Assembly (NCBI GenBank): GCA_025403435.1
Contig: JAJQZP010000043.1
Location: forward strand, 62,001 to 126,000
DNA length: 64,000 nt
From: Artocarpus heterophyllus
Taxonomy: Eukaryota; Streptophyta; Magnoliopsida; Rosales; Moraceae
Direction of reading: 5' to 3'
The notes under the pieces were generated by a model. It made no database searches, was not told the DNA's origin, and was given only the letters and a program-made list of their open reading frames with translations. Within the stretch, counting starts at the first letter, position 1, and each line of letters starts with the position of its first letter. A program made the position numbers and the translations under genes. Positions 1-10,226 of the stretch are shown here, one piece after another.

Positions 1-59
1 TAAAGAATCAAAATTCAATAATAAAATATAATAATCTCAGTTAAAAAAACCAAAAAAAA

Positions 60-225
60 ACTTGGGTCTTGTTGTCGCGTCCCGACGTCGCCACCACTAA
101 AAAAAAACTGAAGCAGTTTTTCTACCTAAAAAGCTTATTTTTTTGTGAAAAAAAAAGAGACCATTTGTACAAAAAGGCTTTTTCTTAAAGCCTTTTGTCT
201 TTTTTTTTTTGTATTTGTTATATCA
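60..225. repeat. A/T-rich dispersed repeat, related to 42240-42640
   Basis: This low-complexity stretch shares several short blocks with 42240-42640: an A-run followed by an 'actgaagcagttttt'-like block, and 'agagaccatttgt' followed by an A-run and 'ggctt'. The shared order of blocks suggests two copies of one dispersed element rather than chance. No ORF or defined termini were found. Bases 226-470 hold only AT-rich sequence in which I see nothing. Confidence 0.45.
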
Positions 226-477
226 AAAAATGAATTCGTGAAAATGAAAAAATAGTGTGTAATTGTGTTTATTTTAGTTTTTGTGGGACTTAGAATTCAG
301 ACCATTAGATTTCAATCCAGTGATTTAAATATAAAAGTTAGAAAAGGTCTTATTGGTAAGAAGTTTTTATTGATAAGATCATTTTGTGGTTCGTAGTTTT
401 TCCAATAAATAATAATTATTATTTTTAATTTCTTTGTGATTGATGTCCGTTGTCTATTTCTTCTCATTGTAAGTTAA

Positions 478-1011
478 GGGTTTGTTTGTTTTAAGTATTA
501 TTTGAACTTAATAGACTCAAATTTAGATTCAAGAATCAAGAATATTTTAGATACATGTTTATTTTTTCTAAAATCCAAACCTTTGAGTATCAAGAATCCA
601 AGCTTTTAAAGTTTTCATCCTCTCTAAACTTTTGATATTCGAAAATCTCTACTACAGTAAAATTCTCTCCCTTATATTTGAGAAAAAAAATCATAACTTA
701 TTCATTTGATATCCAATTGAAATGATTTTTTTTCATTGTGTTCCTAATGAGGAGAGGAATAATTAAGATCCATATTGCATATTTTTAAGATCATTAACAT
801 TAAGATTTTATTAGATTTGTTAATAAATTAAAAATTATTTGTACTACCTATCTGAACACAAATTTCAATTTTATTCTATAATCAGATAAAATATAAATGT
901 ACATCCAAACACCAATTTAGATAACAAATCAAATCACTAACTCAAATTCTAGTTTAAATGACACTAACTCAAATCAAATCACTAATTCAAATCCATTTAC
1001 TAAACGGACCC
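478..1011. mobile_element. PIF/Harbinger-like MITE with TAA target duplication
   Basis: A 534-bp AT-rich element starts GGGTTTGTTT and ends with the inverse of GGGTCCGTTT. It is flanked on both sides by TAA (475-477 and 1012-1014). A three-base TAA/TTA duplication and G-rich termini are the usual signature of PIF/Harbinger elements. The interior has no coding capacity, so it is non-autonomous. A related sequence containing the same 'acatccaaaca' block lies at 40731-41066. Confidence 0.6.
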
Positions 1012-1957
1012 TAATTATGCATGACGCTTGCATGTAGAGTAAGAAAGTGAATCGTTTTATAATATTTTCTAGCTGTTAAAAAAGAAAATTTGCAAATTAA
1101 TCTTAGTAGAATAAGCGGAAATAGGTTTGTTATTAATCATTGATCAATATAACCACTTTTTCTGTTTTTCTTTTTTTCCCGGTGTTCTGCTATGTGACGT
1201 ATGCAACCATGCAATATTTCTGGGCGCTTCTATTTGTCCCGACTGGGCAGTAGTGGGACCCATCCGGTGGGGCCTATTGCTGTGAGAGGACCGGGCCCGG
1301 TCGGGAGAAAAAAAGTTTTTCAATATTTCTAGATCAGCACTAATTAATAAGGTCGTGACAAAACGCCTTCTATGTGTAAATATGAATAATAAATACTCTC
1401 GAAATAATCAATGAGAAAATTAATAAACAATGAACTCAAATATGGCTATGTGAAAATGATCATTGGATGCTCGGAAATGGTTAACTAACGATGCAAGGCA
1501 TAATTTTGTCACAATAAGCCAAATTATGTTTATTCATTATGCGTTGCAAGCATCGTTTGTACATGATTACCGGTATGATTTGATCGTAAAAGCATTCGAT
1601 TTGATAATAAAAGCATCTGCGAACTATGTTCTGTCTTTTAGGATATTGTAAAAGAATACTGCTAATTATTAAATATCGAGCATTTATGGCAATTGTTCAT
1701 AAAAATAATTCAGAAATACAAAATGGTGGATAGGATTATCACGAATATGTCAAGACCAAAAGGACAATATAAATGAAAACAACGAAACAAGACATCAATC
1801 ATTTACCACTGGAAAAATTGTCAAGTGCTAGCACGAAAACCAAAAAAAACCGTATTTTAAGGATAACCCAAAATTTTCATTATTTTATTTCATTCACTAA
1901 CACGCCAATAATTAATTCAAGTAATTATTAACTACACAAGTGATTTTATGAATACCA
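1012..1957. other. Intergenic, no gene seen
   Basis: AT-rich spacer. The one oddity is a GC-rich patch at about 1195-1312 that includes a 14-base perfect palindrome at 1289-1302 (GACCGGG followed by its complement). Short reading frames here, such as the one at 1463-1651, show no codon bias or recognisable motif. Confidence 0.6.
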
Positions 1958-2100
1958 GCAGGTTGGTCCGAACCAATTTTTCGACTATAAAAAATATAAA
2001 ATTTTTATATGTTATAATAATAATAAAAAATTACTATAGTGTAAAATTTTATATGCTATAATAAAAACAGTTATAACTAACGGTTCTAACCATTCAACTA
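1958..2100 (-). mobile_element. TA-flanked MITE family A, degenerate copy
   Basis: It carries two decayed copies of the family's internal unit in reverse orientation ('tataaaatttttatatgttataa' type), separated by an A-rich spacer, followed by 'gttctaacca'. Ends are not clear. It is recognised only by comparison with the better copies, for example 31079-31250 and 46060-46221. Confidence 0.45.
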
Positions 2101-2525
2101 TATGCTTTAATTATAATTACTAAATTAATTTGACACAACAATAATGGACTAAAAAAAAAATCAAACTTAATGTATCCTTGAAACGATGTTTTTTAGCGGT
2201 GTCATAAAATAACTAACCCAATTGATCATAATTGACTCTTTTTTTCCCTCCTTTCTTTTCAGATTTTAGGCTTTATAATGGAATTCATGGCAAGTAAAAA
2301 ATAATAAACAAAATGTCCCACAACATCATAATGCTTACTCCTAAAGACTAGTCATTAGTTTTCACGAGGAACTTCCTGGCTACTAAATTTATCAATAAAG
2401 CAATTTGGGACTAAAGATCGAATAAATTTTATTCACCAAACATCAAAGATCAAATCAAACAGCTTGTTTACAAGTTCAAATGTAATAAACTTTCTTAGCT
2501 TTTTTTTTTTTTTTTGAAATGGTTA

Positions 2526-2673
2526 GGGTATTTAGGAGAGTAGTTTAAACTATCAATTTTTGTTTAAGAATTATAACGTATGAAAGCTGTACACTGTAGC
2601 TTTTTAATGTATCATGTGAGAGCTTTACTTTATTTACAGTTCAAACCATTTAATTTTAACCTTCCAAACAGCC
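2526..2673 (+). mobile_element. TA-flanked MITE family A, copy with clear ends
   Basis: A 148-bp element between TA dinucleotides (2524-2525 and 2674-2675). The left terminus is GGGTATTTAGGAGAG and the right terminus is the inverse of GGCTGTTTGGAAGG. The interior has the family's repeated 'gagagcttta' and 'cactgtagc' words. The ends and TA duplication are cleaner here than in most copies, so this copy helps define the family. Confidence 0.65.
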
Positions 2674-2764
2674 TATTAACTTAATTCCTTTTCCCCAAAA
2701 CTAAACTAGAGTAAGCTACTACATGCATCAAATTTACTTACCTATTAATTCTTAAAATGAACAA

Positions 2765-3030
2765 CTATTTTGGGGTCAGCTTGCTGTTCCATCTCCAAGA
2801 GAAAATTAACATACTATTTTGATTGGTAACTCGCCAACCAGATGCGGCGTCTTGGTGCCGAGTGACAGCGCAACAGTAGACGAGCATTTTGCGAAGAGAG
2901 ATGGGGAGGGTGGTGTTGTGGCTGTGGACGACCATGGCAGTGGAGTCGCTGATGAGGTAGGCGTCGATGTCGGCCGAGTGCATCGTTGAGGGTAGTCATT
3001 CTGCCTGAGGCAGCCACAGCAAGCATTTTT
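2765..3030 (-). pseudogene. GC-rich coding-like relic, family not recognised
   Basis: An isolated GC-rich island in AT-rich DNA. On the minus strand, 2983-2765 reads open for 72 codons with strongly C/G-ending codons typical of real plant coding sequence, for example the stretch [20 protein letters not shown]. The reading just upstream (from about 3026, [18 protein letters not shown]) also looks coding but lies in another frame, which suggests a frameshift near 2975. No start context, splice sites or neighbouring exons are apparent. I do not recognise the protein. It is most simply a gene fragment carried here by a transposon or a decayed duplicate. Confidence 0.4.
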
Positions 3031-6000
3031 TATTTTGTAATCTAATTTGTGCTTTTCCGAATTTTTGAGATTCTGATTTTTTGTGGAATTTAATTTGTAT
3101 TTGAGAGTATATTTGGCATTATAGATTATAATATGATAATGTGACGTGACATTTTTTGTAATTATTTTTTTAATGACATAAATCAATATAAGCTTTATTT
3201 TTTAACATTTGTGTAAAAAGACCTTTAGTTTAGCTCAATTTTCCTTTTGGCCTATATAGGCCGAGCCAAACCACATGCATGGAGCTAGCATAGGAGGGCT
3301 AAAATAGGACGAGAGCCCCCACTCCCTTTTTTTACTTCAAATATTATACATAGATGTATCTATATATTAAATTGGATTATTACAAAATAGCCCCCACTAA
3401 ACTATAGCTTCCAAATTTTAAAGCCCCACTCCCGGCCAATGTTAAAAGAAAAAAAAGCCACTTGATAGTTTAATAGCCTAATAAAATGGACCCAATACAT
3501 AATAAAGACTTTTATTTGAAAGAAAAGACTTACCCTTTTCGTTATATATACGACTCCTCAGCTCCCTTTTTTTCTCTTGTATAATGTCTTATATGTAATA
3601 TCAAAGTCTCATAGACCGGAGTAGAGGAAAGAAAAACTCACTTTTTATGCTATATTAGTTGTGTTTTAAAAAATGAGAATTTTTAAAGAAAAGCACTGAA
3701 AGTATTACTTACTCTTGATCTTGTAGCATTGAGTGAAAATATTGTTATTTAAATATCAACATTCAAATTGTTCACATATTCACTTAAAAAAAAAAAAAAA
3801 ACATTCATTCTAAATTTCTAACATTTTCAAAGCATAAAAACCTGTCGATAACAATTATACTGCATTAATAAATATTTATATTAATTAAATTTTTGTTTTA
3901 GTTATTAGCCCACATTGACAAAAATTTCCAGCTCGGTCCCTGGCGGATACCTTCAGTTAATATAAAGGGCTTCAGACATTAACTCACCTCAAAACATTAA
4001 TAGAACAAAGCTTATGAATTTCATTCGTCAAGATGTCGATGATGAGACCCTTACTTCTAGTGGATACATTTTCAAACAGAAGTAATTAATCGCATCTCGC
4101 GATAAACATGGTGTCATTTTTTTATTTTTTGGTAATGAAGCGTAACGTCATTAACAACTAACAAATCACATCGGAAAAACATAATGCCACTTAACAACTA
4201 GCAAAGCTTAAAATCCTAAGTTTATTGAGTGAACGCTTAGTAATAATATAGTTTTCCTCATAATTGCTTCATCACTGCCTTCAAAAACACGGATCAGTTT
4301 ATTGTCGGATAATCATGGAGGACTTTAGTTGCTTCTCAATTACCCAAGAGACATACTCATATAATTTTTTGTGGCAATTTTTCTTCTGCTACAATTTTAT
4401 GGCACATTAATTTGAAAACACGCTTGTGATAAGGTTAATTATTACCATTTTGTGGCAAATATGTCTTATATTTTTGTCGGTTACCACTTTATTTTTCTTA
4501 TTACATACATTCTGTTGATTGGTATTAGGGATATACATGTTGTCCAATGTGATGAATGCATAACTAGTTTGGTTGTATCTACAAAACTGTGGAGTGTGTA
4601 ATTTAAATCTTTCTAACACATTATAAAAAAGAAAGGAATATATATATATCCAGCAGTAATAAATTAACTCGACTCATAATTAATACTTAGTCTAGTTCGA
4701 ACCAATAACAGTATAAAGTCTCACGTATTATATATAATATAAAACAAAAAATAGTTACGGTATAAAATTTTTATATATGTTATACTTTTTTAACTAATTT
4801 TTTCAGTTTAAAGTGATTCATTTGATGGTATTTGATTCCTAAGAAGATGACAGTTTTCCAAAAAGCTAAGCCGTGCCCTCTTTGCGGCCCCCTGTGAGCT
4901 TTCAGTTTCTAGGCCAAGTATCCAATGATGCAGAGATTGTGGCTCGCAATTTTAGGATCTACTAATGAAACATTTTATAAACCCAACCCAGAAGATCAAA
5001 ACACATATTTTGGGCCAATCTCCTTTTGAAAAGAAAATAAAGAAAAAAAAAAAAGAAAAGAAAGAAGAAGAAAATTATGGAATATTTCCACCTTATTATC
5101 TCTTAAAATTCTACTTCTTATAAGTTGATATATAAAAAGAAGAAATAAAAGAAAAAAATTTATAGTATTTATAAAAATAACATAAAGATGCTCTCCCAAT
5201 GATTGTAACACCATACATTGACATTCTCTACTGATTCTTCCTGATTTCAAACTACTTATGTTCTGTGTCGAACTTTTACAGATTAGAATGTCGTTTTGAG
5301 CATTTGATTGAACATGGGTGCAAGGAAAAATATGCACACGAGAACTTTAACATCCCTTTTTTTTTTTTTTTGAGTTCATTATTATGTTGTTGTTAAGGAC
5401 AACCATTTTTGAGACATCAAAAGTGGATTGTTTATCTAATATGAATTACGCAAGAAAATCTATACCAAAGTAAGAGTGAAGCCATGCAAACCAATCTCAA
5501 GGTAGTGTAAGGATTGAGTGGATTCTAGTTTTCTTTGAAGTGCCTGCCAATCAGGCACAGAATATTATTCCTACGTGACATTAAAGTCCTTTTTAAGATT
5601 TTGTTCTTTCAAACTAATTTGGAAGCTTTATATTGTCTATTCCAACCAATCTCAAGTTGATCTTACCTTATTACTATTTTTTTTTTCATTATTCCATTGA
5701 CTTATATACTAAAATTAGAAGTTGATTAAAGCTCACAAAAAAATTGAGGCAGGAAAAAAAATAGTTCGCTTTTTGTTAAGTTGGGAAGGGGGAAAAAAAT
5801 CATTATTGTAAGTGTCCTCATATATGAAAAATTTGCAAAGAAACCACAGGCTTGACGTTGGGGGGAAAAGAGTTATGGAAACAATAAGAATCAAACATAA
5901 AGGTTAATGCATAAATGATAGGTTTGATAGTGTAATTAGCAAAGCTTCAAAATCTATTTGCAGGTATAAAATCTTTAGCAAAGTCAAATAAAAGAGCCAA

Positions 6001-6079
6001 AGCAATGGGAAAATGAGACCTTTTAGCTTAATTTTTTTTCTTGTGCTTCTAAAGAAATCAGAATTCTCTTTTAGAAAGG
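3031..6079. other. Intergenic, no gene seen
   Basis: AT-rich spacer with no recognisable gene. It contains a 14-base perfect palindrome GGCCTATATAGGCC at 3249-3262 and a strongly degenerate family A MITE at about 4690-4840. Poly-A and poly-T runs lie near 3786 and 5357. The reading frames at 4407-4619 and 4996-5337 on the minus strand have no codon bias or motif. Confidence 0.55.
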
Positions 6080-6412
6080 GTTAATTTTATAAATGCACCA
6101 TGAACTATGTCTCCTAATTCAACATGTCAGTGGAATTTTAGAAAATTTTTATTTCACCATGAACTATATAAAATTTTTCAGAATGCCTATTGAGCTAATA
6201 TGATTTCATAAATATTGCTTAAACCATTGATTTTTTAAAAATCGACTTACCTCCTAATTTTTTAAAAAATTGAGACAAGTTAACACAATATTATTAATTT
6301 GAAGAGCAGTTTAACTTAAAAACAATAATTCGGAGGCCGTTATAAAATTATAAATTGTTTTACATCATATATTACTGGTATTGTAAATGGAGGGATGTTT
6401 TGCAAATAAACC
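6080..6412. mobile_element. Candidate MITE with imperfect terminal inverted repeats
   Basis: The left end begins AAAGGGTTAATTTTATAAATG and the right end is the inverse of AAAGGGTTTATTTGCAAAAC. These form imperfect inverted ends around about 330 bp of non-coding AT-rich DNA. No clean target duplication is visible, so the superfamily is undetermined. Confidence 0.4.
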
Positions 6413-6520
6413 CTTTTCAAAGATCAGACAGCATTTTGAGTATGGTTTTAGAGGCATAAATTAATCTTACTGGAGTGGGAGCATTAGAAGAGTGGACTTA
6501 TCACTATAATATGCATGCAC

Positions 6521-7121
6521 TAGGGGTGGCAAAACGGGTTAGCGGGTCGGATTCGTGTCGGGTTGGAGTTAATTTTTACAAAATTAGGTCGACACTAACC
6601 CGACCCGTGACCTGAACGGGTTGAGAATTCTCAACCCTAACCCGACCCGTTTTGACACGGGGTTGACACTAACCCGACCCGTGTCAACCCGTTTCTTATG
6701 CACAGTGTCAAAAAATAATAACCCGTGACCCGATTTTGACCCGTAACCCGATTATGACCCGTAACCCACCTCTAACCCGCCCACATTAATATATATAATA
6801 TTTTAAAAAAATAAAATTAGAAGAGTTTCATACCACTTCAACAAGAAGATGAGTGATAAGAGAGGTAAGGTTTGATATGTTAAGAGCTTATATTATATAT
6901 GAAATAATATTAATTTTTTAAAAGCTAATTAATTAAATACGGGTCAGAAACGGGTCATTTTAGTGTTAGACGGGTTGACCCGAACACGACCCGTTTTTTG
7001 ACGGGTCAGTTTCGGGTCGACACTAAAATGACCCGTGGTCAAATTTTCCGACACTAACCCACAAAAAATCGTGTCGGATTCGTGTCGTGTCGTCGTGTCG
7101 CAACCCGTATTGCCGGCCCTA
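6521..7121. mobile_element. hAT-type MITE, copy 1, with perfect 8-bp target duplication
   Basis: A 601-bp element flanked by GCATGCAC on both sides (6513-6520 and 7122-7129). Its ends are inverted: it begins TAGGGGTGGCAAAACGGGTT and finishes with the inverse of TAGGGCCGGCAATACGGGTT. An 8-bp duplication with YAGGG-type termini is diagnostic of the hAT superfamily. Both arms are packed with CCCGACCCGT and GGGTCGGGT-like words, so the element can fold on itself; the centre (about 6785-6940) is AT-rich. There is no transposase, so it depends on an autonomous hAT element elsewhere. A second copy is at 32890-33480. Confidence 0.85.
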
Positions 7122-7289
7122 GCATGCACCAACCATTTACATTCTTGATTTCAAGTCAAACGAAAGTTCGATATTTCAACCGAAAAAAAAAAAATAGCCA
7201 GAAGTTCGTGACACACGATTCCACAAATAATATATGATAAATAATTGAGTAATAAGATAAATATTTTTTATGCATCTTTGCTGTCAAGA

Positions 7290-7376
7290 CCGACCTTAGC
7301 TCAGTTGGTAGAGCGGAGGACTGTAGTTGCTAAGCAGGTGATCCTTAGGTCGCTGGTTCGAATCCGGCAGGTCGGA
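7290..7376 (+). tRNA. tRNA-Tyr (anticodon GTA) with intron
   Basis: The acceptor stem CCGACCT pairs with AGGTCGG (7369-7375), with discriminator A at 7376. The D arm GCTCAGTTGGTAGAGC and the T arm with GGTTCGAATCC are canonical. The anticodon stem GAGGA/TCCTT encloses the GTA anticodon at 7323-7325. About 14 bases after the base 3' of the anticodon (7327-7340) are extra and form the intron expected in nuclear tRNA-Tyr genes. A CAA-containing block just upstream (7284-7288) and a T run downstream match a functional Pol III gene. It looks intact. Confidence 0.95.
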
Positions 7377-7384
7377 TTTTTTTT
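7377..7384 (+). terminator. Pol III terminator of tRNA-Tyr
   Basis: A run of eight T residues directly follows the discriminator base of the tRNA gene, the standard RNA polymerase III stop. Confidence 0.85.
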
Positions 7385-8595
7385 CCTTCTTCCCCTCTCT
7401 CTTTTTGTAAAATCTCTTATTTCACTTTACGTTATAAGATTTTGTATCTGTCTATTTTTGTTTGAAAATAAACAAACACAGGATAGTTAATATAGACACA
7501 TTCGATATTATTCAGGAAATCATAGGGTAAAGTTTTACATGAAAAAGGAGAAGATTCGACCAGGCAGATAAAAAAGAAGATTCTTTTACCAGAATTCCTT
7601 CCAGGAAAAAATAATAATAATAATAAAACCAATCCAGCTGATAGCTATTCATGCGATTTATAGAGAACTCTCTAGTAGGGCCTAAAAAATTATTCCATTA
7701 ACAATGCTATAAATTATCATGCTATACTAATACGTTTAATCTAATGTAATTTTATATTTGGTTTGACAGTTAAAATTATGTCCTTTGGTACATGATTTGA
7801 ATCCATGCATCCAAACCAAACTGATTTTTGATGTATCAAATTGGGTCTCCAATTTTGAATTGTGGAGATGATTTTGAACCTTCTCCAAGGTTCAATTTGA
7901 AAACAACGCTTCACTTAAAAGAAAACAAAAGTCAATCTTAACCCTTTTTTTATATTAACCATTCTTTTGTTTCTTCAAATTCATGTTTTTAACACTAATT
8001 TAGCCTTCATATTTCCAAGTTCTAAACGTCAATTTGCAATGCAATTCAAATCAATCACCCAATTCAGAATTTGATTTTATTTTTTTTTTGAGGGACACAA
8101 TTCACACAATTCAGAATTTAGAATTCAAATAAAAAGGTTTCAATTCAAACTAGTGAACCAACGAAACAAGGCCACGTATCTGTTCTAATGGTCTGCACAA
8201 AAGACTTTGCACAAAGAGAGTGACTCACGGAGAACGTGCACAACAATTCCATTGTCAAAACGCAAAATCAAGCATTATGAGCCAAATAGAGCCATCCACA
8301 GGTCAAATAGCCGCGCAAGTCAACAATTCAATTTTCACGATACATTCATAATGTATGATCCGCAATGCAATTAATTAACCTACTATAAATGATTTTTGCA
8401 TCTTATTTTTAGTCAAGATCTTGAGTGGATACTTCCAACACCAATAAAACACACCATAATGTTATATGAAAGAAAATGCTTTTCCTTTGCACGGGATAAA
8501 ACTCTAGCAATAAAACTATGGTATTAATTTAGTATGTAATATATTTATTATATTGAGTTTTAAAGTGCGTTTTACAACACAGCTAAAACTAAATA
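7385..8595. other. Intergenic, no gene seen
   Basis: AT-rich spacer. The part at about 7790-8165 has loosely inverted ends ('tttggtacatgatttgaatcc' against 'gtgaaccaacgaaac') and may be another decayed MITE, but no target duplication is visible. I see no coding sequence. Confidence 0.5.
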
Positions 8596-8754
8596 AAGTA
8601 TTTGATAAGTATAGTTAGAATCTTTTTAGTCATGAAATAGTGCAAGACTATCACATGCTACAAAAAAAAGCAAAAAATTGTTACAATAAAACTCTAACAT
8701 GCTACAATATTTTAAATGAAAAAGTTGATTCAAATCATGCTTATCAAATACCTT
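8596..8754 (-). mobile_element. TA-flanked MITE family A, inverted partner of 8767-8929
   Basis: The left end AAGTATTTGATAAGTATAGT and the right end, inverse of AAGGTATTTGATAAGCATGA, form a long inverted repeat of more than 20 positions with few mismatches. Inside are two reverse-orientation copies of the family unit ('cacatgctaca' and 'aacatgctaca') around an A-rich spacer. TA precedes the left end; the right flank is AA. It lies 12 bp from an opposite-orientation copy. Confidence 0.65.
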
Positions 8755-8766
8755 AAAAAATTAATA

Positions 8767-8929
8767 AGATGTTTGACATAGTGATAGAAACCATTTGTTA
8801 GAACTATTTTTACTGTAGCATATGAGAGCTTTATATTGTAGCAATTTTTTTCTTTTTATTGTAACATATAAGAACTTTATACTATTCATAACTAAGATAA
8901 TGATTCGATCTGCCTTACGCTAAATACTC
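8767..8929 (+). mobile_element. TA-flanked MITE family A, copy with TA duplication
   Basis: A 163-bp element between TA (8765-8766) and TA (8930-8931). It starts AGATGTTTGACA and ends as the inverse of GAGTATTTAGCGTA. It contains the doubled unit: 'actgtagcatatgagagctt', a T-rich spacer, then 'attgtaacatataagaactt'. A further partial copy follows at about 8935-9013. Confidence 0.7.
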
Positions 8930-9426
8930 TATAAAATCAATTTATTATAACACGTAAACTTTATATTATAACAGTTAAAAATCACATACTTACACTGACA
9001 TTATCAAACGCTCGTTTATAGTTTTGTTAATAATTGAATTATAATCTACTAGTTAAATAAGATTTGCTCCTTACCAAAAATAAATAATTTCATGACCCAA
9101 TAAGATAACACAAAAAAGGAGTGACCAAAACATGGTTGTGTTGGTCTACGTTTAGAACAATACTCGCCCGTGACCACTGACCACCCCACCACCGACCGAG
9201 ATTATATGAAGATATACAGAAAGCTATAAACACCTCTGACACAACTCAGCTGGCATCCATGCCTCTATTAATATCCGTTTTATTGTCTTGTCCCCTCGCT
9301 CTGACACCTTCGATGTCCCAGTTTCCCGTACCCCTGATCTCTCTCTCTTTTGTTTTTGCGGTCCCAAAAGTCCCAACTTTTCCAAACTATCAAACTAAGA
9401 AACATCACTCATTTAATACCAAAAAT

Positions 9427-9579
9427 CCTGTTTGGGAAAAACGATTTTAATTATTATTTTAATTATAAATAAAATAAAACCCATTCATAATAAAAAAAAA
9501 ATTACTATAATATTAAATTTTTATATGTTATAATAAAAATAATTATAACTAATCAATCTACCTGTTACCTCAAACGCCT
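9427..9579 (-). mobile_element. TA-flanked MITE family A, decayed copy
   Basis: It begins CCTGTTTGGGAAAAACGA and ends as the inverse of AAGGCGTTTGAGGTAACAG. It has reverse-orientation internal units that have become almost pure A/T. Flanking TA is not preserved. The reading frame at 9259-9450 just upstream shows no coding character. Confidence 0.5.
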
Positions 9580-10226
9580 TGTAAACTCTTCCCTTTTTTT
9601 CCAAAGCTTGCCTTTTCACAATAAACATGACACTTAAAAAAAATAGAAGAAAAAGAAAACCTTTTCTGTTATTCCTCTAGTAATAAAACAAGGGGCTTAG
9701 TAATACAAATTTATTGGCGGGTTCAAAAAATTACGTATATATGTACATTAAAGTTGACGGATTATATACTTCTTATATCTTGCAATATGAACCAGCTGTG
9801 TAAACACTACACAATACCATTATTTCTTTTTTTTATTTTTTTTTCCCAAAAGGCCAGAGCTGTTCTCCCACATGTGCACCTGAAGAAGTGCTGTTGATGT
9901 AGAGGTGTATATATATCATACGATTATATATATTCGTCTAAAGACACCGCAAAAGCACCAAACCAGAACGCCAAATCAGCATTTGGCTCACATGTCAATG
10001 CCAAAATCTCCAAAACCTCTTTAAACGGCTGCTCAGCTGGGTCCCACCAGTCCCTCGCTTAAAAAATTCTGTCTCCACTGAAAACTGACGTAGACGAGTA
10101 GTCCAAGGTAACCCCGGCTGTCCTCCACTAGATTGCATGCAAACAAAAGGAACCCATTCACGCCATACAGAGCAGCTCATTGGCCGCCTTGTAGGACCCA
10201 CTTGAAATAACCTACGTAGCGTCGGC
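9580..10226. other. Spacer downstream of the GT47 gene
   Basis: AT-rich to about 9960, then more balanced composition up to the stop codon at 10227; the latter part is likely 3' untranslated sequence of the minus-strand GT47 gene. No separate gene is supported here. Confidence 0.5.

Noticed and set aside
6944..7132. Small conserved-looking minus-strand protein, with a counterpart at 33303-33506
   Set aside because: Both frames lie inside copies of the same hAT MITE, so the similarity reflects the repeat, not a protein.
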